Made by a program: the position numbers and the translations under genes
Shown: positions 62,401-64,000 of the stretch, piece by piece
Layout of the letters: every line of letters begins with the position of its first letter
Numbering within the stretch: position 1 is the first letter of the stretch
Notes under the pieces: model-generated
Database searches by the model: none
Told to the model about the DNA's origin: nothing
What the model saw: the letters and a program-made list of their open reading frames with translations, nothing else
Assembly (NCBI RefSeq): GCF_949628265.1
Contig: NC_088786.1
Location: 25,999,681 to 26,063,680, forward strand
Source: Cloeon dipterum
Taxonomy: Eukaryota > Arthropoda > Insecta > Ephemeroptera > Baetidae
Length of the DNA stretch: 64,000 bases
Reading direction: 5' to 3'

Positions 62401-64000
62401 AAGTGACCTTTCACTTCTGATGCGAGTTAGGACTGTGTTTGCAAACGCTGTGACAAGCAAATCAATTCCTACCATTTTCTCAGCTGCTATAAAAACTTAC
62501 CCTCAAGCAGCATAATTAAGTGAATTCGTTTGTGGTTTAATTAAATTCCGTATTTTGCTTTGCATGTTGCACGCTGTTTTCATAAATCAATTTTTGATCA
62601 ATCAATTTTCTAGTTAATTTAAAAGAAGTAATATAAACGTCAAATTAAATTCTGCATGATCCCCAGTTCTCTCAGTGAATGGATTGACGGTTACAACTTC
62701 AAGTTCTGATTTGAAATGCCATTATTCCAACGTACATAAATGGAAGAGTAATAAATTAAATATTTTGCACTTTTAAGGGCATGGTGGGTGTTGGAGATAA
62801 ATTTCCTTAATATATTTGCATCATAAGTGAGCCAAAATAAACAATTTTTCACTTTGGCCATCATTTTCCAGCAACAAAACAAGGGGTTCGACATCTGGTG
62901 AGCTATAATTTTCTCCTTTTACGGCTTCGATTCCTTCGGCCGTGTCAAAAATTGTTTTATGGAGCATTGGAGCGCACAGCATCCCGACGCAGTTATGCAA
63001 AGAAGCCCCAGATTCGGTCGCAGGCGTGCTTCATTAAAAACGGAGAGGCTTTGCTGGCGGCGCGACATGATTGGCTTATTACCTCGGATAACGCACTAAC
63101 CCAGATCGTGAAAATTGCGGCACAATGCATGCAAATCGCTCGCTTTTCTGTCGCAACCTGAGCCAAAGCAGCGAACACCGAGAGAGGATGTTGCACTTTT
63201 CGAAAATGCAAATAAGCGCGCTTAATCGCATCTCCTGTGTGCTGGTCGAGCACACACAACAATGCACTCATACTCGATCCCGTCGACACACACACACGTT
63301 TGTCTGAGAAACAATAAAGAAATCCGATCCGCTGCCTTATCGCGGCGTAATATCTTAATTCATGGCGAGGTGCATCAATCTCGGCGCGCCGCGGTTGCAG
63401 CATCTGACCAGTCTCCATTTCACAGGCCATTCTTCTCAATTTGGATTGCTCTCGGAGGTGAGGGTCCGATGCCCTGCTTCAGATTAATGACAATGCCTCC
63501 GCGTGAAATATTATGCAGCACAGAGGCTGGCTGGATGTGTTAGGAGCCCAGCATGAAATAAAAGCGTCGGGACGAAGCCGAGGAGCCGAGTCGAAGAGCA
63601 AGAAATTCTCGGAAATTCAGTAGCCGGGCGACTCTAATTACATGGATTTAATTAGTGCCAGTATCACGACAACGAATGAAGACTGGAGATAACTTCTTGA
63701 GGACGGTTGTTTTAATTAGCAGCAGCAGCGTAAGAAAAACTTTCAAACGTTATGCAAATTAAGAGGACAGGCTCGGCTTTTATTACCACCAACCTTTGGC
63801 CTTTTCGAGTAAAGAGTGCTGGTGCCTGGTGCACGGATCATCTATAAATCTTGCGCTGAGCGCGTAAAATAATTTAATGCAATTCCATGAGATTCGAGGA
63901 GGGGCATGAATTAATGGCTTCACCAAAAAGTGAGTCGGCCAAATTAGCTAGAGTTGCAGGCCCCCCGGCATCAAACGCCCAATTTCTGAGGAGAAACGAG

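Larger units (their letters stand above)
47174..64000. other. ~17 kb non-coding region 5' of chitin synthase 1
   Basis: No ORF has codon use, splice structure or family similarity that supports a gene; the longest frames (194 codons at 58593, 186 at 60856) look like chance. It should contain the untranslated first exon(s) and promoter of chitin synthase 1, because the first coding exon opens with an acceptor. The composition alternates between AT-rich stretches with many TAATTA-like words and short GC-rich patches. Simple repeats: ATT run near 53576-53592, TCA run near 55336-55351, TCT run near 60611-60627, AC run near 63283-63296. Stem-forming repeats at 49442-49469 and 56441-56454 are noted separately. 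Confidence 0.55.

Noticed and set aside
1-64000. tRNA, rRNA, snRNA genes, CRISPR arrays, bacterial operons, intact transposons
   Set aside because: Looked for on both strands by eye; no convincing tRNA boxes, no regular spaced repeats and no transposase or reverse-transcriptase frames were seen. Old, decayed elements could still be present.

Overview
The window is nuclear DNA from an arthropod, almost certainly an insect. It has spliced genes with short AT-rich GT-AG introns (often 42-60 nt), and it carries a cuticular chitin synthase of the insect CHS1 (krotzkopf verkehrt) type with its hallmark pair of mutually exclusive exons. I cannot name the species or order. There is no prokaryotic content, no CRISPR array and no tRNA or rRNA gene that I could recognise. 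Exon boundaries below were read by eye from splice signals and conserved protein sequence. In all five genes the exon lengths sum to a multiple of three and every junction is phase-consistent.

Layout: (1) 88-9103, + strand: the 3' half of talin, entering from the left edge, with the rod, the I/LWEQ actin-binding module, the dimerisation helix and an insect Gln-rich tail. A second, intron-located terminal exon at 4428-4574 has its own stop and poly(A) signal and would give a shorter talin without the C-terminal actin-binding module. (2) 10744-15481, - strand: an SLC52-type riboflavin transporter, tail-to-tail with talin. (3) 19460-31972, - strand: a SUN-domain ER membrane protein of the SUCO/Osteopotentia family, with two alternative first exons about 7 kb apart. 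(4) 32536-35189, - strand: a catalytically complete calpain that lacks the penta-EF-hand domain. (5) 36082-47173, - strand: chitin synthase 1, 23 coding exons plus one alternative exon. (6) 47174-64000: about 17 kb with no credible coding sequence. It is 5' of the first coding exon of chitin synthase 1 and probably holds its untranslated first exon(s), promoter and enhancers.

Functionally the genes are mostly unrelated, but three of the four minus-strand genes stand head to tail. Two serve the secretory or extracellular side of the cell: SUCO/Opt is an ER protein needed for matrix secretion in its relatives, and CHS1 makes cuticular and tracheal chitin at the plasma membrane. Talin, on the opposite strand, links integrins to actin.

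Main leads: the predicted truncated talin isoform with a novel 48-residue tail; the paired first exons of the SUCO homologue (signal peptide versus signal-anchor); the 42-nt spacer between the two CHS1 alternative exons; two GC-AG introns supported by conserved protein sequence; and the PEF-less calpain with a basic tail.
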